A DNA stretch of 5,862 nucleotides. Origin: Lachnospiraceae bacterium. Its GTDB lineage: Bacteria; Bacillota; Clostridia; Lachnospirales; Lachnospiraceae. The stretch is taken from assembly GCA_021200345.1 (NCBI GenBank), contig JAJQGR010000218.1:1-5862 (forward strand), written 5' to 3'. The notes beneath the pieces are model-generated. The model did no database searches and was not told the DNA's origin. It was given only the letters and a program-made list of their open reading frames with translations. Numbering within the stretch: position 1 is the first letter of the stretch; every line of letters begins with the position of its first letter. The translations under genes were made by a program, and so were the position numbers. This document shows, in pieces, positions 1 to 5,714 of this stretch.

Positions 1-547
1 GCAGAATATGGCCTTTTCCGGGAAGACTTCCGTAATCATAATCCACTTCCGCGGCCGACGTTGTAAGTTCTCCGTTATAGTATAAAATACTGTTCTCCAT
101 TGGTGTAATCACCTCCGGCGACGTGGCCAGAAGACTGATCTGCTCTGAGAAGCTGCTTTCCACAGTAACCGTCCAGCTGTACTGCTGTCCTTTTTTCAGT
201 GAAATTCCCACCGGGAAATAATAAAAACTGCTGGAAGTGAAATCCGAGGCGGAAAGTCTTGTGGAAAAGACCTCTTCGCCGGCAGCATTTTTGATAGAAA
301 AAAGAATAACGGCATTTTCATCCTGTATTTCATCATAGGTAATGGCAATGGCCATTTTCTGCAGATAGCGAAACTGAGGAGTAAAAAACTGCTCCGTATA
401 TGATTCATCGCTCAAAGCTCCCACGCTGATCCTTCCGTCCGCGCCGTTATGACTTTCCACAGATGTTCTGATTACACCTACAGGGCAGATCAAAATCATA
501 CAGATGATGCATATCGCCCCGGCAATTCCATAAAGATGTTTTTTCAT
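1..547 (-). CDS. Membrane-anchored protein with extracytoplasmic beta-rich domain, 5' part only (C-terminus beyond the left edge)
   Basis: The reading frame opens with ATG at 547-545 and stays open for 182 codons to the window edge. I do not recognise the family. The N-terminus is MKKHLYGIAG followed by a hydrophobic stretch (about residues 5-26), which fits one membrane anchor or uncleaved signal. Residues of about 45-180 alternate polar and hydrophobic residues as in a beta-sandwich: FRYLQKMAIAI, an AVILFSI strand, a GEEVFSTRL strand, and a GQQYSWTVTV strand. This pattern resembles the jelly-roll domains inserted after the first helix of some Firmicute polytopic envelope proteins, so further membrane segments may lie outside the window (inference). 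The start is supported by an AGGGCGGAA ribosome binding site (554-562) inside the end of the preceding gene. That gene's stop TAA lies only 3 nt upstream, so the two are almost certainly co-transcribed and translationally coupled. A joint envelope glycan role is inferred from context only. Confidence 0.8.
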   Translation of the reverse strand, partial: MKKHLYGIAGAICIICMILICPVGVIRTSVESHNGADGRISVGALSDESYTEQFFTPQFRYLQKMAIAITYDEIQDENAVILFSIKNAAGEEVFSTRLSASDFTSSSFYYFPVGISLKKGQQYSWTVTVESSFSEQISLLATSPEVITPMENSILYYNGELTTSAAEVDYDYGSLPGKGHIL

Positions 548-550
548 AAA

Positions 551-2014
551 TTATTCCGCCCTGTAAACATGATACATGATAAAATCATTCTGCTCCACAC
601 CCATTTCACCCTCACTCTCCATCACCAGGCCGTAGGTGTCCAGAATACTCTGACTGATCTGCTCGCAGTTATAGGTGTAAAGGAAATAGATATCTCCCTC
701 TAAATTATCCCAGTCCACATCCTGCAGATCCACAAGCTGGTCACCGTCCACGTAATATTCATAGATCAGACGGTAAATCGTAAAATTGTAGACTACGATA
801 TCTTCTTCTCCCAGATTCTCTTCCAGATAAGCCATGGTCAGATCCGTCTTGGGTGTCAGATACTCAAGAACAATGGCCTCCCTGTAGCGCTGTACACCGA
901 TCACGCAGCAAAACAGCAACAATACCAGCTGATACCAGTCCTCCGCGTGCCTCCAGGACAGGGCAAAAAACACACATAGAAGTCCAAGGGCAGGATAGAC
1001 ATATCGATTATAATAGATTGGTTCTGTAAGCAGTGAAACGACCACACCTGCTGTTGCTGTCAGAGTCGGAACAAGCCAGCATAGAATAGAAAAGATATCA
1101 AGAGCCTCTTTTTTTCTATGAAGCGCGATCAGCCCGGCAACACCACCTAAAATAAAAAGAAGGAGGGTCATGACAGTTGAATACGCGATATCCAGGCCAA
1201 AAGCCCATGTAAAATAACCTACAATCGTCTCGCCGGTAATATCAGGTATCCAGTAATCGGCGGTTGCTGTATTCTGGAACTGACTGATCAGCACAAAAAA
1301 CCACGGAAGATACGCTATAAACATGAGTACAACCGTAATCAGCCATTTCCAGATAAACTGTTTCTTGCTTATGATAATCGCCAGAAAAAGAAGTCCACAG
1401 ATAATCACCGCCGAAACAAAGGCATAATTATGTGTATATGATGCTGCGATTCCAAAAAGTGCGAACAAAATCCAGTGTTTTAGTTTTCCTGAAATATAGA
1501 CATCGTAGGCCTGCAGTCCACACATGGTAATAAAAAACAAACCCCAGGAATACATTCTGACCTGCACTGCATACTCCATGGTACAGATCAAAAAGCATAA
1601 GGATGTGTCAAACAACAGAGCGGATAACAGGCTGTCCGTCTTTTTCTGTATCCAGATGCCTCCAAAAATAAGTATCAGCGTAACAGGAAGGATGGTTGCA
1701 AACTTCTGAACCTGCAGCCTGTAAGTCTCTGTGGGAAACAGAAGTGCCGCAGTCTTCGCAATCAGATAATACAACGGCGGATGTTGAGAACCAGCTGTTC
1801 CGGAGATAATCCCCTGATAATCATTTTGAATCAGCTGCATGGAATAGGCTTCGTCAGTATGCACATTCTGGTTAAAACAAAGAGATACAAATATGACCGT
1901 CATCAGAAGCGCAACTGCGATAATCACTGTTTTGGCATGTCTGTTCAGTGTTTCATATCTTTTATGCATGCTTCGACTTACTCTATTAGAAATTGTGTTT
2001 ATTCTATTTTCCAT
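551..2014 (-). CDS. Polytopic GT-C family glycosyltransferase (GT39/PMT-like)
   Basis: This 487-residue integral membrane protein probably transfers a sugar from a lipid-phosphate donor to an acceptor on the outer face of the membrane. Donor and acceptor cannot be read from sequence. After a basic cytoplasmic N-terminus and a first helix (about 28-46), the first outside loop carries the acidic pair D54-E55 in HTDEAYSM, the position of the catalytic acid in GT-C enzymes. HPPLYYLI follows at 78-85, a GT39/GT83 hallmark. QVRMYSW (151-157), THNYAF (194-199) and YNRYVYP (335-341) match further conserved loop motifs. Roughly 11-13 hydrophobic segments extend to about residue 374. A soluble tail of about 110 residues ends the protein, as is common in the superfamily. 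I chose ATG 2014 because GGAAGG lies 11 nt upstream; the in-frame ATG at 2110 would force a 59-bp overlap with ilvN and adds a charged, non-family leader. It follows ilvN by 37 nt without visible terminator or promoter, and is more AT-rich than ilvBN. Confidence 0.88.
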   Translation of the reverse strand: MENRINTISNRVSRSMHKRYETLNRHAKTVIIAVALLMTVIFVSLCFNQNVHTDEAYSMQLIQNDYQGIISGTAGSQHPPLYYLIAKTAALLFPTETYRLQVQKFATILPVTLILIFGGIWIQKKTDSLLSALLFDTSLCFLICTMEYAVQVRMYSWGLFFITMCGLQAYDVYISGKLKHWILFALFGIAASYTHNYAFVSAVIICGLLFLAIIISKKQFIWKWLITVVLMFIAYLPWFFVLISQFQNTATADYWIPDITGETIVGYFTWAFGLDIAYSTVMTLLLFILGGVAGLIALHRKKEALDIFSILCWLVPTLTATAGVVVSLLTEPIYYNRYVYPALGLLCVFFALSWRHAEDWYQLVLLLFCCVIGVQRYREAIVLEYLTPKTDLTMAYLEENLGEEDIVVYNFTIYRLIYEYYVDGDQLVDLQDVDWDNLEGDIYFLYTYNCEQISQSILDTYGLVMESEGEMGVEQNDFIMYHVYRAE

Positions 2015-2025
2015 CCAAAATACTA

Positions 2026-2031
2026 CCTTCC
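2026..2031 (-). promoter_or_regulatory. Ribosome binding site for the GT-C glycosyltransferase
   Basis: The minus strand reads GGAAGG, part of GGAAGGTAG, 11 nt before ATG 2014-2012. It lies in the 37-nt gap after the ilvN stop and decides the start. The upstream in-frame ATGs at 2110 and 2047 have no comparable site at the right distance. Confidence 0.7.
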
Positions 2032-2051
2032 GTATAATGATTACCATCAAT

Positions 2052-2537
2052 TCACTCTGCGTCCGCGCACTTCGGCAAAGCCAGCGTGCCGGTGCGGGCG
2101 ACTTCCACAATGCTGACTGTGCGAAGCAGAGAAATCAGCACCAGCACTTTTTCAGGGGTGTCACAGATCTGAATAATCATCTGACTTTTACTCATATCAA
2201 CAATCTCCGCCTTCATCATCTGGCAGATGTCAATCAGCTCCCGGCGGTTGCCAAGATTATATTTTACTTTAATCAGCATCAATTCCCGGCTTAAGCTGTC
2301 GCTTTCGTCAAAGGTCTTCACCTTGATCACATCAATTTTTTTATTTAACTGTTTTTCAATCTGCTCCAGTGTCCGCTGATCCCCGGAGCTGACAATCGTC
2401 ATACAGGACACGGTTGGGTCATCGGTCTCTCCTACTGCCAGAGAATCAATATTGTAGCTTCTGCGGGCGAACAGTCCCGCAACCTTGGAGAGCACGCCGG
2501 AACGGTTTTCCACCAGTACGGAATAGATACGTTTCAT
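2052..2537 (-). CDS. ilvN: Acetolactate synthase small (regulatory) subunit
   Basis: This 161-residue cytoplasmic protein activates IlvB and gives it feedback inhibition by valine. An ACT domain spans about residues 2-76 and begins MKRIYSVLVENRSGVLSKVA. A second, C-terminal small-subunit domain spans about 83-158 (LMLIKVKYN through VEVARTGTLAL). Length is normal for the bacterial family. N11, G14 and N29 are all present at the positions known from E. coli IlvH (IlvN paralogue) to contact valine, so feedback sensitivity is probably intact (inference from the family). The start ATG 2537 follows a strong AGGAGGTGGG site, and the ilvB stop is only 12 nt upstream and overlaps that site. This supports stoichiometric translation of the two subunits. 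In other bacteria the gene is also called ilvH; the name here follows its position after ilvB. The stop TGA at 2054-2052 is followed by the glycosyltransferase without a terminator. Confidence 0.96.
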   Translation of the reverse strand: MKRIYSVLVENRSGVLSKVAGLFARRSYNIDSLAVGETDDPTVSCMTIVSSGDQRTLEQIEKQLNKKIDVIKVKTFDESDSLSRELMLIKVKYNLGNRRELIDICQMMKAEIVDMSKSQMIIQICDTPEKVLVLISLLRTVSIVEVARTGTLALPKCADAE

Positions 2538-2540
2538 TTT

Positions 2541-2550
2541 CCCACCTCCT
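2541..2550 (-). promoter_or_regulatory. ilvN ribosome binding site overlapping the ilvB stop codon
   Basis: The minus strand reads TGAGGAGGTGGGAAAATG across the junction. The ilvB stop TGA (2552-2550) shares its A with the AGGAGGTGGG site, which sits 3-4 nt from the ilvN ATG at its nearest end. Ribosomes terminating on ilvB are thus placed directly on the ilvN site, a classic arrangement for translational coupling of complex subunits. Confidence 0.85.
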
Positions 2551-4172
2551 CAACAGACGACCAGATCCATGGGATCGATCAGACACTCCAGAATCATGGA
2601 CTCATCCCTGGCAAGGAACTCATCCAGGACCTTTTCACATCCGTCCATATTTTCAAGGCGCAGGAAAGGAATCCCATAAGCGGCGGAGAGCTTCATCAGA
2701 TCCGGGCTTCCGGCCAGATCAATCATACTGTAATGATCGGAATAGGTGTAATGCTGGTACTCTCTCACCATGCCAAGAACCTGATTTTTCAGGACAATGA
2801 TCTTGACCGGCACATGATGCTGACACATGGTGGCAAGCTCCATCATGGACATCTGAAAGGAGCCGTCGCCGCAGACCGCAATCACCTGCCTGTCCGGAGC
2901 CGCCAGTTTGGCACCAATGGCGGCCGGAATAGAATAGCCCATGGTTCCCATGCCGCCTGTGGTCATAAACCGGCCCTTTCTGACGATGTGGTAGGCGCAG
3001 GACCAGATCTGATTTTGTCCCACATCCGCCACATAGACCGCGTTCTCCTGCATCTTTTCGGAAAGTATGGTAATAAAAGCGGCCGGATCCACATATGCCG
3101 GATTGGGTGTGCGTTTTGGCTCCATGGTCTTTTTGTAGAAGGAAAGCTGTTCCAGCCATCTTCTGTGGCTGCCGCCGAAAGGCATGCCCATAAAGTCCTG
3201 CAGGATACTCTTCACATCTCCCACCAGGGGGATGGTAGCGCCGGCGTTTTTGCCGATCTCCGCCGGATCCACATCGATATGAACCAGTGTCTTATTCTGT
3301 GTAATCAGCCCCGGCTGGGATACGGCCCGGTCTGCGACTCTGGCACCGATCATCAAAAGCACATCGGATTCATTCATTGCCTTATTGGCGTAGGGCTTGC
3401 CGTTATTGCCCACCATTCCAAAATACAGAGGATGCTCTGTGGGCATGGCTCCGATTCCCATCATGGTACTGACCACAGGAATATTGTATTTCTCAGCAAA
3501 TTCCCGCAGCTCAGCAGCAGCGTCCGCGGTCAGCACACCGCCGCCCGCGCAGATAATGGGCCTGGCAGAGGTCTCCAAGGCCATGGCGACTCTGCGAATC
3601 TGAGGGACATTACCCTTTACAGTGGGTTTATAGGTGCGCAGACTGACCTCTTTGGGGTAAGAAAAGCTTTTCAGCTCCGCGTTCTGCACATCAATGGGGA
3701 TATCAATCAGGACAGGCCCTTTTCTGCCTGTATTGGCAATATGAAAGGCCTCCTTAAAAATTCTGGGGATGTCCTCCGCCTTTTTGATCAGATAGCTGTA
3801 TTTGACAAAGGATTCCACCGCGCCGGTGATATCCGCCTCCTGGAACACATCTCTGCCGATGAGCTCACTGTTCACCTGTCCGGTAATCACAATCAGGGGA
3901 ATGGAATCGGCATGTGCTGTGGCCACTCCTGTGATCACATTTGTGGCACCAGGACCGCTGGTAACCGCGCACACTCCGGGGCGATTCGTCATCCGGGCCA
4001 TACCGCTGGCCGCATGAGCGGCATTCTGCTCCGTACGAATTAATATTCTCTGAATGTCAGATTTCAGCATGCTGTTATAAAACGGACAGATCGCGACGCC
4101 GGGATAACCAAAAACGGTTGTGACCTGCTCCTCTTCCAGACACTTGACAATGGCGTCAGCACCTCTCATCAT
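2550..4172 (-). CDS. ilvB: Acetolactate synthase large (catalytic) subunit, TPP-dependent
   Basis: This 540-residue cytoplasmic enzyme condenses two pyruvates to 2-acetolactate (valine/leucine branch), or pyruvate with 2-ketobutyrate (isoleucine branch), using thiamine diphosphate, Mg2+ and FAD. The N-terminal TPP-pyrimidine domain (about 1-165) has VFGYPG (20-25), the catalytic glutamate E48 in RTEQNAAHAASG, TSGPGATN (71-78) and ITGQV. The central FAD-associated domain (about 190-325) contains GARVADR and VHIDVDPAEIGKN. The C-terminal TPP domain has the cofactor motif GDGSF (435-439), ending at K462-N463 before LGMVR. Unusual points are T47 where HEQ enzymes have His, K462 where NN is usual, N101 and Y472 at classical herbicide positions, and a short C-terminus lacking the usual VPPG tail. 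I chose ATG 4172 because AAGGAGG lies 8 nt upstream and the longer in-frame start (4238) lies upstream of the predicted transcription start. A catabolic AlsS is less likely because ilvN follows directly. Confidence 0.96.
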   Translation of the reverse strand: MMRGADAIVKCLEEEQVTTVFGYPGVAICPFYNSMLKSDIQRILIRTEQNAAHAASGMARMTNRPGVCAVTSGPGATNVITGVATAHADSIPLIVITGQVNSELIGRDVFQEADITGAVESFVKYSYLIKKAEDIPRIFKEAFHIANTGRKGPVLIDIPIDVQNAELKSFSYPKEVSLRTYKPTVKGNVPQIRRVAMALETSARPIICAGGGVLTADAAAELREFAEKYNIPVVSTMMGIGAMPTEHPLYFGMVGNNGKPYANKAMNESDVLLMIGARVADRAVSQPGLITQNKTLVHIDVDPAEIGKNAGATIPLVGDVKSILQDFMGMPFGGSHRRWLEQLSFYKKTMEPKRTPNPAYVDPAAFITILSEKMQENAVYVADVGQNQIWSCAYHIVRKGRFMTTGGMGTMGYSIPAAIGAKLAAPDRQVIAVCGDGSFQMSMMELATMCQHHVPVKIIVLKNQVLGMVREYQHYTYSDHYSMIDLAGSPDLMKLSAAYGIPFLRLENMDGCEKVLDEFLARDESMILECLIDPMDLVVC

Positions 4173-4180
4173 CTTTTTAT

Positions 4181-4187
4181 CCTCCTT
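4181..4187 (-). promoter_or_regulatory. ilvB ribosome binding site
   Basis: AAGGAGG on the minus strand sits 8 nt before the ATG at 4172, which is followed immediately by a second ATG (4169). It fixes the ilvB start about 22 codons inside the longest open frame. The residues encoded upstream of it (KEIVAPKEDKK) have no counterpart I know in the family. Confidence 0.85.
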
Positions 4188-4226
4188 CGGGGCAACAATT
4201 TCTTTCCCATATTTCACTAAAAATTT

Positions 4227-4255
4227 ATGATAGCACAAATCTTTGATTCAAACAA
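4227..4255 (-). promoter_or_regulatory. Predicted sigma-A-type promoter of the ilvB-ilvN operon
   Basis: The minus strand carries -35 TTGTTT (4255-4250), a 17-nt spacer, and -10 TATCAT (4232-4227) preceded by TGC, an extended -10. Transcription would start near 4220, giving a leader of about 48 nt before ilvB. That leader holds only the ribosome binding site, so there is no room for a T-box or a leader-peptide attenuator. Control would have to act at initiation, or through IlvN feedback on the enzyme. Confidence 0.65.
4242..4252. promoter_or_regulatory. Small palindrome overlapping the ilvB -35 element, possible operator
   Basis: TTTGA-T-TCAAA is a perfect 5-1-5 inverted repeat. Its right arm overlaps the -35 hexamer of the predicted ilvB promoter, a position where a bound regulator could block polymerase. 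It is short and AT-rich, so it could arise by chance, and it does not match a regulator consensus I know. Confidence 0.25.
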
Positions 4256-4272
4256 CTGTTTTTCCCAGAACC

Positions 4273-4301
4273 TTGATTTATAAAAAGTCATGTGGTAAGA
4301 T
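4273..4301 (+). promoter_or_regulatory. Predicted sigma-A-type promoter of the lipoprotein gene
   Basis: The plus strand has -35 TTGATT (4273-4278), a 17-nt spacer, and -10 TAAGAT (4296-4301) with an extended TGG just before it. Transcription would begin near 4308, leaving a leader of about 76 nt. Its -35 is only 17 bp from the -35 of the ilvB promoter on the other strand, so the two are back to back and could share regulation. Confidence 0.5.
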
Positions 4302-4311
4302 AACCTTTGTT

Positions 4312-4343
4312 TGCCGCTTCCGGCAGCCCCGCGTATCCGCCGG
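4312..4343 (+). other. GC-rich leader segment with two mutually exclusive hairpins
   Basis: In an otherwise AT-rich intergenic region, this segment of the lipoprotein leader can fold in two ways. One is TGCCG/CGGCA (4312-4316 with 4321-4325) around a CTTC loop. The other is CCGGC/GCCGG (4320-4324 with 4339-4343) around a 14-nt loop. Both use bases 4320-4324, so only one can form. Neither is followed directly by a U-run, so neither is a standard terminator. The role is unknown and may be none. Confidence 0.3.
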
Positions 4344-4383
4344 TTTGTCATAAAATAAACTTTAAAGATCAACAGAGGAAGTT

Positions 4384-4866
4384 ATGACCAGAGCCAGTAA
4401 ATTATTCATTATCATTCTATGCATCCTGTGCGCCGCTCTTTTCGGAGGCTGCGCCACCTCAGGCAGCGTAAAGATCGCCAGCTTCGAGGCGCAGATCAGT
4501 ACCGTTGTGGACAGTATTGAGGAGATTGACGCCAACATGAACGCTGTGGATACCGCCTCCGATTCCGCCGGCACACAGATGCTCAAATACATCAAAGAGC
4601 TCTCAGACGCCATTGACCGTCTGGCCGCCATTGAGATTCCTTCCAGTGAATATCAGTATGTCAATGATCTGGCGGTGGAAGCACAGGAATATATTGGGGA
4701 AGCTGTCACATTATACAGTCAGATCTTATCCTCCGGCGCGGAGTATGACCCAGACATTGCTGAGGAAGCATATCAGAATTATCAGAAGGCCTGCCGCCGG
4801 GTCAGCATTATTGTTTCGCTGCTGCACGGCAACACGCCTTCTGATGTAGAGATCAGTTATGAATAA
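4384..4866 (+). CDS. Small helical lipoprotein of unknown function
   Basis: This 160-residue protein is probably exported and lipid-anchored to the outer face of the cytoplasmic membrane. The N-terminus has basic residues R3 and K6, a hydrophobic core (7-20), and the lipobox LFGGC with the modified cysteine at C23. F at -3 is less common than A/S/T but tolerated. The mature part (about 138 residues) is acidic and almost wholly helical, with spaced hydrophobic residues through FEAQISTVVDSIEEID and MLKYIKELSDAIDRL that suggest a helical bundle or short coiled coil. I do not recognise a family or enzymatic motif. AGAGGA lies 4 nt before the ATG. The gene is transcribed divergently from ilvB with its own likely promoter. 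Its last 14 bases overlap the 3' end of the HAD gene on the other strand. The four internal cysteines of the precursor other than C23 are C13, C16 in the signal and C136 in the mature part, giving no clear disulfide. Confidence 0.85.
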   Translation: MTRASKLFIIILCILCAALFGGCATSGSVKIASFEAQISTVVDSIEEIDANMNAVDTASDSAGTQMLKYIKELSDAIDRLAAIEIPSSEYQYVNDLAVEAQEYIGEAVTLYSQILSSGAEYDPDIAEEAYQNYQKACRRVSIIVSLLHGNTPSDVEISYE

Positions 4867-5692
4867 TTTTCTGAATGGCGCAGGCCACGCCGTTCTCATT
4901 GTTGCTCTTTGTCACATCATCCACAATTTTCAGGATTTCCGGCTCCGCATTGGCCATTCCCACACTGTAGCCTGCTCTCTGCAGCATATCGAAATCATTG
5001 CCGCTGTCGCCGATGGCCATGGTCTGTTCAGGTCTGATTCCCAGAATCTCAGCCAGCTTTAAAAGGGCTGCCCCCTTGGTAGCGCTGGCCCTGGTTAATT
5101 CCACATTGCCTACGCCGCCGGACACCATCACCAGATCCGGAAACTGTGCGCACCACTCTACAGCTTCCTGCCGGTAAAAAGGCGTTCCGTCCGCTTTGGC
5201 GATAAAATTGACAGTCACTTTCTCCGGTCCTTTGGAATATTTCCGCATGAGAGCCATCACATCCGGCACCTCCTCCCTGCAGGAGCGAAAATAAACCTTA
5301 AAGGGTTCGTCCGTATTCATACGTTCAATGAGTTGAAGCCTGGAAGAATCAATATAGGCGTGTCCATCATAAAACACATCACAAATGACCGGCATTTTCA
5401 TCAGCCCTTCCACCATGGCCAGGGTTTCGTCCCGGGGCATGGGATCCTCGTACAGGCATGCCTCCCGCTCCAGATCATAAAGAGAAGCTCCATTGGTGCA
5501 GATGGCATATTTTAATCCCCGGAGCTTTCTTGCTTCCTCAGGGATGCCGTGAAAGGGGCGTCCGGTGGCGATCACCACCTGCACTCCGGCCCGGATGGCC
5601 GCCTCGCAGGCACGTTTATTTTCCTCCGGTAATTTCTTTTGTGTGTCAAATAAGGTGCCGTCAAGCTCCACAGCAATCAGTCTGATGTCCAT
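4853..5692 (-). CDS. Cof-type HAD-IIB hydrolase with Glu in place of the catalytic Asp
   Basis: This 279-residue cytoplasmic protein belongs to the Cof/YidA-like branch of the HAD superfamily, usually phosphatases of sugar phosphates or flavin-type phosphates. Motif I is normally DxDGT; here it reads ELDGTL (9-14), so the nucleophilic Asp is replaced by E9 (codon GAG at 5668-5666). The other motifs are intact: T43 in ATGRP (motif II), K206 in ATKGAAL (motif III), and GDSGND (228-233) with D229 and D233 for Mg2+ (motif IV). A C2-type cap lies between about residues 80 and 195. Length is normal. I chose ATG 5692 because a GGGGG stretch lies 8 nt upstream and the motif I spacing is typical. ATG 5698 is possible, while ATG 5722 lacks a site and would overlap the preceding gene. 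The upstream gene ends 22 nt earlier, so they likely form one transcript. Activity is uncertain because of E9. Confidence 0.88.
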   Translation of the reverse strand: MDIRLIAVELDGTLFDTQKKLPEENKRACEAAIRAGVQVVIATGRPFHGIPEEARKLRGLKYAICTNGASLYDLEREACLYEDPMPRDETLAMVEGLMKMPVICDVFYDGHAYIDSSRLQLIERMNTDEPFKVYFRSCREEVPDVMALMRKYSKGPEKVTVNFIAKADGTPFYRQEAVEWCAQFPDLVMVSGGVGNVELTRASATKGAALLKLAEILGIRPEQTMAIGDSGNDFDMLQRAGYSVGMANAEPEILKIVDDVTKSNNENGVACAIQKIIHN

Positions 5693-5700
5693 TTTCATTT

Positions 5701-5705
5701 CCCCC
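5701..5705 (-). promoter_or_regulatory. Putative weak ribosome binding site of the HAD gene
   Basis: The minus strand reads GGGGG 8 nt before ATG 5692, next to AA. It is a poor match to AGGAGG but is the only purine-rich G-run near the three candidate starts (5722, 5698, 5692). It favours 5692. Confidence 0.4.
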
Positions 5706-5714
5706 GGTGATGCT

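Noticed and set aside
2005..2051. Internal promoter before the glycosyltransferase (TTGATG and TATACG)
   Set aside because: The two elements are only 8 nt apart, far from the usual 16-18 nt.
2015..2110. Longer glycosyltransferase start at 2110, giving 519 residues
   Set aside because: It would overlap ilvN by 59 bp, and a ribosome binding site supports ATG 2014 instead.
2733..4043. A long plus-strand open frame of 436 codons antisense to ilvB
   Set aside because: The minus strand here encodes a complete, motif-perfect acetolactate synthase. The antisense product is His-rich and resembles no family, as expected of a shadow frame in GC-rich coding DNA.
4173..4238. Longer ilvB start at 4238
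   Set aside because: The codon lies upstream of the predicted transcription start, and AAGGAGG is placed for ATG 4172.
4173..4260. T-box riboswitch or leader-peptide attenuator for ilvBN
   Set aside because: The predicted leader is only about 48 nt and has no terminator hairpin, specifier loop or run of Ile/Val/Leu codons.
4256..4272. CodY-like box between the divergent promoters (TTTTTCCCAGAACC)
   Set aside because: It aligns with AATTTTCWGAAAATT only with a gap and several mismatches.
4362..4631. Minus-strand open frame antisense to the lipoprotein start
   Set aside because: It has no ribosome binding site or family resemblance and is explained by the real lipoprotein gene with its signal sequence.
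4877..4891. Hairpin GGCG/CGCC just past the lipoprotein stop as a terminator
   Set aside because: The stem is only 4 bp, no T-run follows, and the region codes for the HAD protein on the other strand.
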